The position numbers and the translations under genes were made by a program. A DNA stretch of 64,000 nt from an uncultured Helicobacter sp. (GTDB lineage Bacteria > Campylobacterota > Campylobacteria > Campylobacterales > Helicobacteraceae). Below, in pieces: positions 28,592 to 38,200 of this stretch. The stretch is taken from contig CASFZH010000025.1 of assembly GCA_949299115.1 (NCBI GenBank), positions 1 to 64,000 on the forward strand, written 5' to 3'. Numbering within the stretch: the first letter of the stretch is position 1; each line of letters starts with the position of its first letter. The notes under the pieces are model-generated. The model was not told the origin of the DNA. It did not search any database and saw only the letters and a list, made by a program, of their open reading frames with translations.

Positions 28592-29885
28592 GAGCTGCTA
28601 AACAGAATACAAACATAAGCTTTATTTATAGAAAATAGTTCATGAAGTTTTAAACTACACAGCCATCATGCAAACTTTTTTGATTCCATATAGAATCTGC
28701 ACACAGCTATTGTAATGAAAATCAAAAAATTTTAGAATCTCATTATGGATTGCAACCTCACTCTGCATAATCTCATGTCAATGTCCAAGCAACACAAAAA
28801 ATAAACAGACTGGAAAAGATAATTTTGCAATACAGTCTTAGTCGCATATAGATTAAGAATCTCATCAAAGCAATGATTATATAGAGTCTAGATTCTCATA
28901 CACACATGTTAATCTATTATGCCTGAGGATATGAAGTATCCGAAACATCTAAAATTCAAGAATCTAAAAAGAATCTAGAATCTTGTCATTTAGATTCTCT
29001 ATTGCTTCACTTTAGTTATAATAACAATATGTATATCCTGCTTTTTGGATTGTTTCGTTATGCTTACACTGCCTTACAGTAGATAAAATATTGAAGAATC
29101 CATAAATAATTTTTGAGAATCTGAAAATCTAGCCATATTGATGCTAAAAATCTGAAGCAACTAAAGTATAGATTCGTAGATTCTAAAAGTGTAGATTCTA
29201 GAATTTAAAACCCTAGATTCTAAGGCTAACACTAAAGAATTAGTCTTCCATCTATCATCTCTACAAGCTTACAGAATCTGAAACACGAATCGTAGAAAAA
29301 AGCGGCAAATAATATAGCAATATTTACATTTTGTAAAGATGAAAAAAATGTGAAGCATTGCATAAAATACCACATACACTACTTTTACTACTTTGCATAA
29401 AATAACGAGATTCAAAGCTCAGCCTCTCTATAACATATCACAAATAGGTGATTATCGCATTGACTCTATAAATTTTGCAAAGCACTGCTATTACTTGTGT
29501 AATTAACATTGTAATAGATTCCGCCATTCACTTATACGAGCCTAGCATTACGCAATATTGCCAAATAATAACAATTTTATAACTCTATAAAATATCACTA
29601 CACAAAAACACGCACAAAATAGGGCTTTTACTATGCTTATAAGTAAAATATCATATAGCAATAAAAGTATATACAATGTGGTTAAGATTAAAGTTATGAG
29701 ATTATCTACTATATTTATTGAGATTTTTACAGTAATTGCTTCTATGATTTATGTTTAGCTATTGAGATAATCTCAACGTTAAAAGTTTAGGTTATCATGT
29801 ATTGCATTTTGTTTATTTGTAGCTTTTTATAATAAATCATTATATGTATATTACTTAGAATATGGAACAAAAATTTATAATACAA
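28592..29885. other. 1.3-kb gene-free region left of the CRISPR array
   Basis: No intact gene is seen. The sequence is peppered with AGATTCT/AGAATCT heptamers (for example around 28960-29220). Its right end contains an AT-rich segment partly duplicated on the other side of the array. Confidence 0.5.
29605..29848 (+). repeat. Left copy of array-flanking direct repeat
   Basis: Blocks near 29608-29660 (ending in ATATCATAT) and 29772-29845 (CTCAACGTTAA, then TTATTTGTAGCTTTTTATAA) recur in the same order at 33455-33510 and 33821-33945. The copies are diverged and the right copy has extra sequence. This copy directly precedes the first CRISPR repeat. Confidence 0.5.
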
Positions 29886-32800
29886 ATTTTAGTCTCTTTA
29901 TAAATCTTTCTATGCTAAAATATATGCCAGAAAAACCAAAATTAACACAAGGTTTTAGTCTCTTTATAAATCTTTATATGCTAAAATTAGCATATCGGTG
30001 TGAAATATCACTTTATCGTTTTAGTCTCTTTATAAATCTTTATATGCTAAAATTTTGATTTCTTTATACACTACTTTTTGAGAGTTTTAGTCTCTTTATA
30101 AATCTTTCTATGCTAAAATTAGCTCCGACGTGATTAGATCCATTTTTGAGTTTTAGTCTCTTTATAAATCTTTCTATGCTAAAATTAAAATCCCTTTAGG
30201 AATAACAAGCTTTTTGTTTTAGTCTCTTTATAAATCTTTCTATGCTAAAATTAACACTAGGGTGAACGTCATCGCCCATGCGTTTTAGTCTCTTTATAAA
30301 TCTTTCTATGCTAAAATTGCGGTGTATCCCACGCTTTCAGTGGTTAGTTTTAGTCTCTTTATAAATCTTTCTATGCTAAAATTTAAGGGTGATTTAAAGT
30401 TACCTTTGACTGGTTTTAGTCTCTTTATAAATCTTTCTATGCTAAAATAACAGATAGCAAGGCTGGGAATGTAGCATAGTTTTAGTCTCTTTATAAATCT
30501 TTCTATGCTAAAATTTATAGCGATACTCGTCATATCGGTCAATGTTTTAGTCTCTTTATAAATCTTTCTATGCTAAAATAATATATCTCCTTGTTTAGCG
30601 AAAGCGTAAGTTTTAGTCTCTTTATAAATCTTTCTATGCTAAAATCACACCTGCTTGAAATCCTTGAGAAATCTGGTTTTAGTCTCTTTATAAATCTTTC
30701 TATGCTAAAATTGTAACCACGTACTGTGATATATATGTGTCGTTTTAGTCTCTTTATAAATCTTTCTATGCTAAAATTGTCCTGCATACTCTATCACCAA
30801 ATGAAAAGTTTTAGTCTCTTTATAAATCTTTCTATGCTAAAATACGATTGGATGAGTAGTCATAGTCCTTTTTGTTTTAGTCTCTTTATAAATCTTTCTA
30901 TGCTAAAATCAATCGACAATGGTATCTTGATCGTGGTTTGTTTTAGTCTCTTTATAAATCTTTCTATGCTAAAATCAAATTTTCTTTTCTATCGTATAAC
31001 ATTTAGTTTTAGTCTCTTTATAAATCTTTCTATGCTAAAATTTTATCATTGGGAATATAACTGTAGGTTGTGTTTTAGTCTCTTTATAAATCTTTCTATG
31101 CTAAAATAGAATAGGCGGGGCTATATTGAGTGCTGTTGTTTTAGTCTCTTTATAAATCTTTCTATGCTAAAATACTTAACCCTATCCCTATTGTTGCGAA
31201 TTTGTTTTAGTCTCTTTATAAATCTTTCTATGCTAAAATAGACAAATTATTAAAATAAACACAATCTAAGTTTTAGTCTCTTTATAAATCTTTCTATGCT
31301 AAAATATCAGAAAGCTTAGGATTAACTATGATCGAGTTTTAGTCTCTTTATAAATCTTTCTATGCTAAAATTTCGGCTTTAACCTCTTCAGGCTCCTTTT
31401 GTTTTAGTCTCTTTATAAATCTTTCTATGCTAAAATTCATCATTCAAATAAAGCTCCTTAGTATAAGTTTTAGTCTCTTTATAAATCTTTCTATGCTAAA
31501 ATTATATAGAGTAGAATGTTTTTTTTTTTTTTGGTTTTAGTCTCTTTATAAATCTTTCTATGCTAAAATACCAGTAGCGGCAGCCTCGTAGATATTTTGG
31601 TTTTAGTCTCTTTATAAATCTTTCTATGCTAAAATACCATACTCGGATACACAAACATACGATATGTTTTAGTCTCTTTATAAATCTTTCTATGCTAAAA
31701 TGCAGATAAACCATAATCACTCATATTATATGTTTTAGTCTCTTTATAAATCTTTCTATGCTAAAATAACCTCAGAGCGTGGGACCTGCGACCACTGGTT
31801 TTAGTCTCTTTATAAATCTTTCTATGCTAAAATCTTCAATCCGTTTCCGTAGATGTTTATTGGGGTTTTAGTCTCTTTATAAATCTTTCTATGCTAAAAT
31901 AAATATAATAACGTGAAAATGAGGCCGACAGTTTTAGTCTCTTTATAAATCTTTCTATGCTAATATAAATCTTTCTATGCTAAAATTCAGGAACTTTTGT
32001 AACTAATGATTGAAGGTTTTAGTCTCTTTATAAATCTTTCTATGCTAAAATTCCGTTCAGAATTTAACGCATTACAATTTAGTTTTAGTCTCTTTATAAA
32101 TCTTTCTATGCTAAAATCTGATAGGGCGAACAACACTGAAACATCTTGTTTTAGTCTCTTTATAAATCTTTCTATGCTAAAATTAAAATGCCTTTAGGGA
32201 CAACAATTCTCCTGTTTTAGTCTCTTTATAAATCTTTCTATGCTAAAATACTAACTCCATCTTTGATAAGCCTATCAATGTTTTAGTCTCTTTATAAATC
32301 TTTCTATGCTAAAATTAAAATGCCTTTAGGGACAACAATTCTTTTGTTTTAGTCTCTTTATAAATCTTTCTATGCTAAAATCTTTAAAATTTTTACGAGC
32401 CAATCCAATTCGTTTTAGTCTCTTTATAAATCTTTCTATGCTAAAATATCAGAAAGCTTGGGATTGACAATTATAGAGTTTTAGTCTCTTTATAAATCTT
32501 TCTATGCTAAAATACCACTTACAGTTACATCCCGAATGATAAAGTTTTAGTCTCTTTATAAATCTTTCTATGCTAAAATGGACCTGCGACCAAGTGTAAC
32601 CAAATTTAGGTTTTAGTCTCTTTATAAATCTTTCTATGCTAAAATCAGGAAAGTCGAGTTATTTGTTGAGTTTGAGTTTTAGTCTCTTTATAAATCTTTC
32701 TATGCTAAAATTTAGACTGTCGCCGATGGTTGCTCCTGTGATGTTTTAGTCTCTTTATAAATCTTTCTATGCTAAAATAAAAAAACCGAAACGCGTAAAG

Positions 32801-33110
32801 CCTCTTGCGTTTTAGTCTCTTTATAAATCTTTCTATGCTAAAATCGCCATGTTTTGAAGCATAAGACGATTCGCAGTTTTAGTCTCTTTATAAATCTTTC
32901 TATGCTAAAATTCACTGTGGGTGAGGGGGGATCTTTCTTAAGTTTTAGTCTCTTTATAAATCTTTCTATGCTAAAATCTTTCATGAACTCGTTGTGTCTC
33001 TCGATTAGTTTTAGTCTCTTTATAAATCTTTCTATGCTAAAATTCTGATAGGGCGAACAGCACTGAAACATTCTGTTTTAGTCTCTTTATAAATCTTTCT
33101 ATGCTAAAAT
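29886..33110 (+). CRISPR. Type II-C CRISPR array, 49 repeats and 48 spacers
   Basis: The 36-nt repeat begins GTTTTAGTCTC and ends TATGCTAAAAT, with spacers of 29-31 nt and a period of about 66. Orientation follows from similarity to the Campylobacter jejuni type II-C repeat, which begins GTTTTAGTCCC in the crRNA sense, and from the matching anti-repeat downstream; crRNAs read on the + strand. Repeat 1 starts with A instead of G and repeats 2 and 3 carry C25A, so the left end looks older. Repeat 32 (31931-31986) is 56 nt long through a 20-nt internal duplication. Each repeat ends in TGCTAAAAT, an extended -10 that could drive transcription from every unit. Several spacers are variants of one another. 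Confidence 0.99.
31931..31986 (+). repeat. Aberrant 56-nt CRISPR repeat with internal duplication
   Basis: The repeat reaches GCTAA, then restarts at TATAAATCTTTC and finishes normally, duplicating 20 nt of its 3' half including the -10-like end. The following spacer is 29 nt. Confidence 0.95.
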
Positions 33111-33114
33111 ACCC

Positions 33115-33143
33115 TTGAAATTGAGAAAATATTAGGATACAAT
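33115..33143 (+). promoter_or_regulatory. Predicted tracrRNA promoter
   Basis: TTGAAA at 33115-33120 and TACAAT at 33138-33143 are separated by exactly 17 bp. This predicts initiation at about 33150, the first base of the anti-repeat. Confidence 0.7.
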
Positions 33144-33149
33144 TCACAT

Positions 33150-33262
33150 ATAGAAAGATTTATAAAGAGACTAAAATAAACTTGTCGGTTAGTGCAGGGT
33201 GCGAGATTCATCTTAAGAATCTGCCAAAAATCCCAAAACCGATATGACTTATACAGCGTATT
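33150..33262 (+). ncRNA. Predicted tracrRNA
   Basis: Bases 33150-33176 are perfectly complementary to 27 nt of the CRISPR repeat, and the next base allows a G-U pair with the repeat's first G. The ACTAAAATAAA junction matches the C. jejuni tracrRNA. Downstream, AGATTC at about 33204-33209 pairs with GAATCT after a short loop, nested inside TCGGTT pairing with AACCGA, a compact fold that could serve as the Cas9-binding tail. A well-spaced promoter lies immediately upstream. The 3' end is uncertain because no T-run terminator is obvious; 33262 is an estimate. Confidence 0.85.
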
Positions 33263-33452
33263 TACTACAATATTCATAATGATTACCATCTTATCTACAA
33301 TAACAAAATAACAATAAGATTTTTTATAACAGTATTGCTATTTCGTACTATCCTTAACCACGAATAACTCCAATCATTCAACGACTTTGCATACAATACA
33401 ACATTTTTATTATATGTTTTGTATAGTGATATAGCATCACAATCTACACTTA

Positions 33453-33945
33453 TAAACACGCATAAAATAGGACTTTACTATGTTTATTAATAATATCATA
33501 TCATATTATTATGTGTTATTTGTAATATTCATATTAATAAAAGTATATATAATTCTTATGTAAATTAAACCTGTAAATTTGTTTTGCAGTAATCCTGTAT
33601 ATACGCTTTTATGCTTTAAGTACTTAAAAAAGATTCTAGACTCTTATTAATTTATTTTGTATTATTTTACAATTTCTACATAGTTTAACTTATTTTATAT
33701 TTAAATGTTTTTGTAAGCAATTGTAAAGCTTTTGAATTATTTTCAAAACATATTCTTATATTTAAATGAATAACCTTATTGTGTTTAGAAAGTATTCATC
33801 TTAAAAGGAATATGTTTAAACCTCAACGTTAAGAGCTTAATGTATCGTTATATCTAGTATAGTAAGATTACCTACTTTTTGAAAAAAGTATTTATATTAA
33901 CTCGTATTACATTTTTGCTTATTTGTAACTTTTTATAATAATTAT
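33453..33945 (+). repeat. Right copy of array-flanking direct repeat
   Basis: This is a diverged, longer copy of the AT-rich segment found left of the array, lying between the tracrRNA and the cas2 3' end. Shared blocks include AACACGCA/TAAAATAG near 33456, CTCAACGTTAA near 33822, and TTATTTGTAACTTTTTATAA near 33919. The remaining sequence from 33263 to 34008 holds no gene. Confidence 0.45.
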
Positions 33946-34008
33946 TGTATATCAAGTTTGATATTTGAATATCCCACCCATTACCCACTGTTCTACATAT
34001 TCATGACT

Positions 34009-34359
34009 TCAATCCTCCATCTTTTCATCAAAACTAAAAAGTGTGAGATTTTTTTGGTTATTCATCTGTTCATTAAAGCTCTCACTCCCAAGCAAAATTT
34101 CCATAGAATCAAACTGCTTCTCTGTGATGATAAGACAGCGGATACTCCCCCTTGGCGGGACAAACTTCCTCACATTATTGATAGCGGCTTTTGCAGATGC
34201 ACTACCCTTACAGATTCGCATATACACGCTAAATTGCATCATAAAAAAGCCAAGCTTAATAAGATTATTACGAAACTTCGTGCCTGTCTGCCTATCTTTC
34301 TTAGTCTTAGTAGGCAAATCAAACATCACCAGCACCCGCATAAACTTATCCTCCACCAT
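34009..34359 (-). CDS. cas2: CRISPR-associated endoribonuclease-like integrase subunit Cas2
   Basis: Cas2 is the structural partner of Cas1 in the spacer-integration complex. The 116-residue ferredoxin-fold protein has the typical opening strand RVLVMFDLPTKTKKDR, with the conserved Asp after the first strand, and ends in a strand block (SIRCLIITEKQFDSMEIL). It starts three bases after the cas1 stop, so the genes are translationally linked. It is the last gene of cas9-cas1-cas2 and converges on the array and tracrRNA. No csn2 or cas4 follows, which defines type II-C. Confidence 0.95.
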   Translation of the reverse strand: MVEDKFMRVLVMFDLPTKTKKDRQTGTKFRNNLIKLGFFMMQFSVYMRICKGSASAKAAINNVRKFVPPRGSIRCLIITEKQFDSMEILLGSESFNEQMNNQKNLTLFSFDEKMED

Positions 34360-34362
34360 ACC

Positions 34363-35280
34363 CTACTCCATACAAACCACCACCAATGGTTGCCCATACA
34401 ACAAAGCATTTTTAAACCGCTGCACATACTGATTAATCGCTCGACTTAGCGGGAAACTCTGCCCTCCCACCTTTGCCTCACTTTGTAGATTCTCAATCAA
34501 AGCCTTTTTATCCTGCTTGCTCATACACTCCAAATCCTCATCAAGAGAATCTAGCCCCCTAGATTCCAAAAGCCCAAGCACACATCTATCCACAAAAGGA
34601 CGAAACACCTCGATAATATCATCACAGAGATTAAATTGATTAAACTGATTGCTATGCTTTATCCCACTCCAAGTGAGTAGCCCACTCATACACACACTAC
34701 GGATTACACAGCTCCGCACGATAGCATAGCCATAATCTAGCAAGGCATTGTGAATCTTGTGTTTGGCTTTGCGTGAAAACCCTATCCCAAAAAGTGTCTT
34801 AAAATACAATGCTGCTGCCTTCGCCTCAACATTACTAGCATCATCTGCCTCTACTTTTTCACACATTCTCGCCAACTCCGCTGCTTCTGTAATATAGCCA
34901 CAAGATTGCAACACAGAGGCTTGATTAGCAATTTTATTTTGCACGATTTGCTGCCAAAGCTTTGCCTTAGATTCTGTGCTCACAGCGATTTGCTCTCTTG
35001 CCACTTGCGCATTGGCAAAATGCCCCAAAAATGGCGTGAAAATTCCATTGATAGCATGTGTCCTATCACAAGTAAGCACCAGCACTTTAGATTCTGCTAA
35101 TGCACTCAAAAGCGCTTGGGTAATCGTGATTTGAGGGCTTTCTAGCACCACACAATGCAAATCCTTGATATAGAGTTTTGCCACCTCATCATTTCCCGCT
35201 ATTACTAAATGATTATCTTGCAGGCTAAGTTTTGCTCTACTTGATATGATGACATTTTTAAATGCCTCATCATAGCCCAT
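34363..35280 (-). CDS. cas1: CRISPR integrase Cas1
   Basis: Cas1 is the metal-dependent integrase that inserts new spacers at the array. The 305-residue protein begins with the N-terminal beta domain (NVIISSRAKLSLQDNHLVI). The helical catalytic domain includes the family block VEAKAAALYFKTLFG, and the conserved acidic segment LLDYGYAIVRSCV and a downstream NLCDDIIEVFRPFVD block are all present. The acidic metal ligands are visible in those blocks. AAGGAG precedes the ATG, 19 bp after the cas9 stop. It appears complete, so spacer acquisition should be possible. Confidence 0.96.
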   Translation of the reverse strand: MGYDEAFKNVIISSRAKLSLQDNHLVIAGNDEVAKLYIKDLHCVVLESPQITITQALLSALAESKVLVLTCDRTHAINGIFTPFLGHFANAQVAREQIAVSTESKAKLWQQIVQNKIANQASVLQSCGYITEAAELARMCEKVEADDASNVEAKAAALYFKTLFGIGFSRKAKHKIHNALLDYGYAIVRSCVIRSVCMSGLLTWSGIKHSNQFNQFNLCDDIIEVFRPFVDRCVLGLLESRGLDSLDEDLECMSKQDKKALIENLQSEAKVGGQSFPLSRAINQYVQRFKNALLYGQPLVVVCME

Positions 35281-35299
35281 TGTATCTCCTTATTATCTT

Positions 35300-38200
35300 T
35301 CATTGTGCATTATTTTGCTTCCGATGTTTCTTAGGAGAAGTCTTGAGGGCGATAGGCTGCCTTGGCTCATATTTTGCCTCTTTTATTTCCCCTAGCGGCG
35401 AAACCTTGTATTTTTTAAAGACTTTGAGATTTTGAATGCTTCCCCTACCCACCACCTCTTTTTCTATGGCTTCGCTAAAAAGCTTCTTTTGATTCTCATT
35501 AATCTTCGTAATATCATTGCAATGATGTCTAACCTTAATCCTCCCATCTGATGCATCTAAAGACACAAAATACGCTAATTCTGGCTTTTCCATATCTCTT
35601 TTCTGCACCTCTATCAAATCATCTTTAAAAAGCGAAAAACAAAACTCATAGTTAGAATCCATCTCTAGCCAGTCCTTGATAATCCTATCGTTATCCTTGC
35701 CACTCACCACAGCTTTATTAGGCAAGATTCCAAGGGCAAAATCCATCGTATAAATAGGCACAGCATAGAATCTCCCGCTTTTTTTGTGCTTAAAAATATC
35801 CACACGCACCATAGGTCCATTTACCACGATTTTTGTCCCAATCTGTCGTATTTTGCCTAGTGCTAATGCCTTCTTAACACCCTCTGAGCTCCCATAATCC
35901 CTTTTAGAAAACTTTTTCTTGTATTTAGAAATTTGCTTCCATTCTTTTTCTGGCAGTCCTTTTTGCTCCTCCGCAATTTCTTGCTCACTCTTTCGTTGCC
36001 AATAAAAAAGCTTCCCATTTTGCTCCTGATAAAATGTTTCCTCATGCAACGCCCCTCTTGCCCGCTTCCTTGGTGGGCGTGAGACAAAGATTTGCCCCAC
36101 TTTTGCTAGCACCTGCTCCCTAAAGCCGCTAAAAGGCTCAAAAAACGCCCTTTGTGTCTTAAACTCCTCTTTTGCTAACTCTTTAGCATAGAATCTTGCC
36201 TTTAAGCTTTCTTGGTTTTGTCTAAATTGTGAGAATCTCTGTATCATCGCCGCATTGATATAAGCGATGATAATCGCATCGATAGCGTGGTGGGTATGCT
36301 CATAGCGGTTTTTGCTACCCAATCCCCAAAAATGCCGCATAGTCGCAGTTAGCATTCCCTTCACTGCTTCCACATGAATCTTGCTGTCTTTCTCTCCCGC
36401 AATAAGTGCTGTGTTTTCATGAGAATCTAGCGGCAAAAATTTCAAATACTCTTTAGTGTAGTTAGCAATCAAACGCGCGATATAGCCAGAATCCACGATA
36501 TTACGACTTTTAAACCCAGCCTCTCTATCTCCAAAGCCTTTGTCCAAAATCCGCTTTGCCTTTTTCTTTGGATAGCCACTCCTAAGGGCTAGAGATTCTA
36601 TCTCTCCCCATTTTTGAGAATCTCCCCCAAATGCCTCATAGGGTGTTTTATTGCCCTTGTTTTGATTCTCATTTGTAAAAACCAGCACTTTATTCATATA
36701 GCTATCATCGCTACTTCGCGAATAAGGCAAAATATGGTCGATTTCTAACGCTCCTTGCTCCTTGAGATTTGCTAAAGTGATTTTCCTCCCACTATATACA
36801 CATATTTCATTCTGCTCCCTAAAAAGCCGCAATTTCAGGATATTCCCCTCACTTAGTGTCAATCCCAGCTTCTCGCACTCTTGCATAGCCTGCACCCTTG
36901 CTTGATGGTTACTCTCTATCTCTTTTTTGTATTTTTCTCTCTCTTGGAAGTTTTTTCCCACATCTCGCGTAAGCTCAATGTGAATCTTATGCACACTTCC
37001 ATATTTTGCAATCAAAGCATTAAGAATCTTACGATACTCCGCTATCGCCCTATGCACCACCGGATTTGTTAGCTCATCGGCATAGATACTCTCACAAAAG
37101 GGTGGCAAAAACTTGCTCTTTTTGTCATTATGCCGCGCCTTTAGCCCTGCTAATTTGCACGCCTCATCATACCGCATTCCCTCTCGCATAAATGGCAAAA
37201 TCTCGCTTAATGCCTTAAGGCTCAAATTAATATGACCACTAAAATCCATAGGCATTAGCTGTGCAATCTGCTCCTCGCTCAATCTCCTATATGTACGAAG
37301 CTTTTTGGCTAGCTCCTCTTCATCTTTGATAAGCGTCATATCTCGTGCGATAGAATCTGCCAATGCTCTATCCCCTGCTATCTCACTTAGAATCTCGCAA
37401 AACTTTTTTAGATTCTTATGCTCTATGAATTTTTTAGTTTCAGGATTTGAGGTCTTTTGTTTGTGTGTAGAATCTCCATTTGTGTTTTTGGATTTTCTAG
37501 CCATATAATCTACTTCTTTAAAGCGGATTCTCTCATCAATATGCAAAATCTTGCGTAATTGCGCAAAGCTCAAGCTCCCCTTTTCACACACAGCCTTAAA
37601 CACAGAATCTAACATTTGCTTATATTGCCCTTTGCTATACACTTCCCCACTTTCTTTACTTATATAGGTTAGCACATTAATGGTTTTGCTAAGTGTGATA
37701 AACTCCACGGCACTAAGAGAGCATTTTGGCGCACGAAATTCATCAGGATAAAATGTGCATTTTCCCACAAGGTGCGAAAAATCCTTAAGCGGTCGTCGAT
37801 AAAAAGCAATCTGAAAAATCTCATCTAAAAACTCTTTGGTCAGTGAGAATCTAGCCCCTTTTTTATGAGTCTCTTGCTTTGTGCAATCTCTCATCTGCTT
37901 TGCACAATCTCCTAGAAACTGCCCACTTTGAGAATCTCCTATCTTTGGGAATCCAAGCTCTTTTTGTCGTGCAAAAATCAGCTCCAATTCCCGATATAAA
38001 TCCGCTTGCAACATACAATTTTCATATGCCCCACTCTTATTGCGTATGGGTTTTATTGCCCGCACCTTTGCTCCAAACGCATGATGAGGATTCTTGATTA
38101 CAAGACTTTCAGCCATTGTATTGCCCACTTCCCCATTTGCTGCACTCTCTGTGCTTTTATCTCGAACTTCCTTACACGGTATCCATTGATCCCCTATCCA

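Noticed and set aside
30306-33071. Many open frames within the array on both strands containing FSLFINLSMLK or FSIERFIKRLK repeats
   Set aside because: They are translations of the CRISPR repeat itself. The 66-bp period is a multiple of three, so frames stay open without being genes.
33104-33289. A 61-codon open frame on the - strand over the tracrRNA
   Set aside because: It is the anti-repeat read in reverse, with no ribosome site; the RNA interpretation explains the sequence fully.
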